Shown here piece after piece: positions 23,079 through 23,790 of a stretch of DNA of 23,790 nucleotides. Position 1 is the first letter of the stretch; each line of letters opens with the position of its first letter. The stretch is from Bacteriovoracaceae bacterium UBA4097 (GTDB lineage: Bacteria; Bdellovibrionota; Bacteriovoracia; Bacteriovoracales; Bacteriovoracaceae). The stretch covers positions 1 to 23,790 of the forward strand of contig DFXX01000115.1 of assembly GCA_002381765.1 (NCBI GenBank). Direction: 5' to 3'. The notes under the pieces were generated by a model. That model did no database searches. It was not told the DNA's origin and saw only the letters and a program-made list of their open reading frames with translations. The position numbers were made by a program, and so were the translations under genes.

Positions 23079-23746
23079 TGAACGAAGAAATCAAAACAGA
23101 TCAACCTTTTAGGTCTTCGAATATTGTGGAGAGAATCATCCGCACGAAGACCTTTTGGGTCCTTTTTCTGCTCTTTGGTTTTTCTTATCCCATTTATAGA
23201 TCTCTGAACCGGACACTTCCCCCCGAACTACCAGTGATTGCGGAAGTACCGGACTATGAGCTCATAAGTGAGAATGGTCAGCGCTTTGGCTCTAAAGAGC
23301 TGAATGGAAGAGTGTATCTAGCGAATTTTATCTTCTCTCGTTGCCCCTCTATTTGTCCCAAGATGTTGGGAGAACTTCAGAAGGTACAGAAGCGGATTAA
23401 GGGAACTGGCCAGAAGGTAGCTATTGTTACTTTTACAGTTGATCCTGAGCATGACAATGAGAGAGTTCTCTTTGATCTTGCTCGAAAGTATGATGCTAAT
23501 CCCTTTTCCTGGACTTTTTTAACAGGCACCGATAAAGAAGCTCTCTTTCTACTTTATCGCGATGGCTTTAAGGTTGGGGTGGAGCAGAATCCCCAGGATC
23601 TTTTTGATATTGCTCACTCTGAGAAGATTGTTCTGGTTGATCAATCCAATCGCGTTAGGGGCTATTACACATTTGAAGAAAACAGTATTAACCAATTAAT
23701 GATAGATGTGGGACTTTTAATAAATCGTCCCCGTACTAAGGAGTAG
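23078..23746 (+). CDS. Sco1/SenC/PrrC-family copper chaperone
   Basis: The protein is 222 residues with one N-terminal membrane anchor (about 26-42) and a periplasmic thioredoxin-like domain. The copper site is complete: the two Cys of SRCPSICPKM and the distant His in FDIAHSEKIVLVD. FTVDPEHDN is the conserved strand after the CxxxC helix. Sco proteins deliver copper to, or reduce, the CuA site of subunit II. It starts on the final base of the cytochrome c stop and is followed 3 nt later by the next gene. Its position in the structural operon fits dedication to this oxidase. Confidence 0.94.
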   Translation: MNEEIKTDQPFRSSNIVERIIRTKTFWVLFLLFGFSYPIYRSLNRTLPPELPVIAEVPDYELISENGQRFGSKELNGRVYLANFIFSRCPSICPKMLGELQKVQKRIKGTGQKVAIVTFTVDPEHDNERVLFDLARKYDANPFSWTFLTGTDKEALFLLYRDGFKVGVEQNPQDLFDIAHSEKIVLVDQSNRVRGYYTFEENSINQLMIDVGLLINRPRTKE

Positions 23747-23749
23747 TCC

Positions 23750-23790
23750 GTGTCAGACGTTCAAGCTCACTCTGAGCATAAGAGTCATAA
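23750..23790 (+). CDS. Start of a His-rich protein, probably oxidase subunit IV (partial)
   Basis: Only 13 codons are visible, starting at GTG 23750: MSDVQAHSEHKSH. A strong Shine-Dalgarno, AAGGAG (23738-23743), lies 6 nt upstream, overlapping the end of sco. Bacterial cytochrome c oxidase subunit IV proteins commonly begin with such a short His-rich stretch and are often the last structural gene of these operons. The identity is inferred from that and the position; the rest lies outside the window. Confidence 0.55.
   Translation, partial: MSDVQAHSEHKSH

Overview
The window is dense bacterial chromosome, low-to-mid 40s % GC by eye, with short intergenic gaps and many 1-29 bp gene overlaps. 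Gene content suggests a free-living or predatory aerobe with a Gram-negative envelope, most like Bdellovibrionota (Bacteriovorax/Peredibacter-type). The signs are a long aa3-type cytochrome oxidase operon with a fused CtaA-CtaB protein, a DUF1704/QEGLA protein, lipoproteins, and several secreted hydrolase-like proteins. The phylum is an inference; no rRNA or other marker gene is present. I saw no mobile element, CRISPR array, phage gene or tRNA.

Layout. 1-627 (minus): 5' part of a stand-alone heme A synthase (ctaA), running off the left edge. 706-2498 (plus): mntP (Mn efflux) and ilvA (threonine ammonia-lyase), overlapping by 4 bp. 2491-4982 (minus): a large secreted coiled-coil protein with a 14-residue repeat, and a Cys-rich mini-lipoprotein. 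5061-6672: a group-2 truncated hemoglobin (plus) converging on, and overlapping, a QEGLA/MATCAP-like metalloprotease-fold protein (minus). 6734-10039 (plus): three tightly packed genes, all with signal peptides: an unrecognised protein, a C26-type glutamine-amidotransferase-like hydrolase and an M1/gluzincin-type peptidase. They end at a strong bidirectional terminator. 10119-12474 (minus): ycaO and a GNAT acetyltransferase. 12616-12924 (plus): an RRM RNA-binding protein. 12960-14321 (minus): an orphan membrane histidine kinase. 14544-15904 (plus): a tiny leader-like ORF, an acyltransferase-like protein and a heme-oxygenase-like diiron oxidase (HDO) protein.

16032-23790 (plus) is a respiratory block. 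The order is subunit III, a small CPYC membrane protein, DUF420/CtaM, the CtaA-CtaB fusion, then subunit II, subunit I, a second subunit III, a diheme cytochrome c lipoprotein, Sco, and the start of a His-rich protein (probably subunit IV). It encodes the oxidase core, heme A synthesis and copper delivery. The left-edge ctaA belongs to the same pathway but to a different CtaA subclass.

The best candidates for something undescribed are the acyltransferase + HDO pair with its leader ORF, the hemoglobin/QEGLA convergent pair, the repeat-bearing secreted coiled-coil protein, and the oxidase subunit I, which appears to lack the K-channel lysine.
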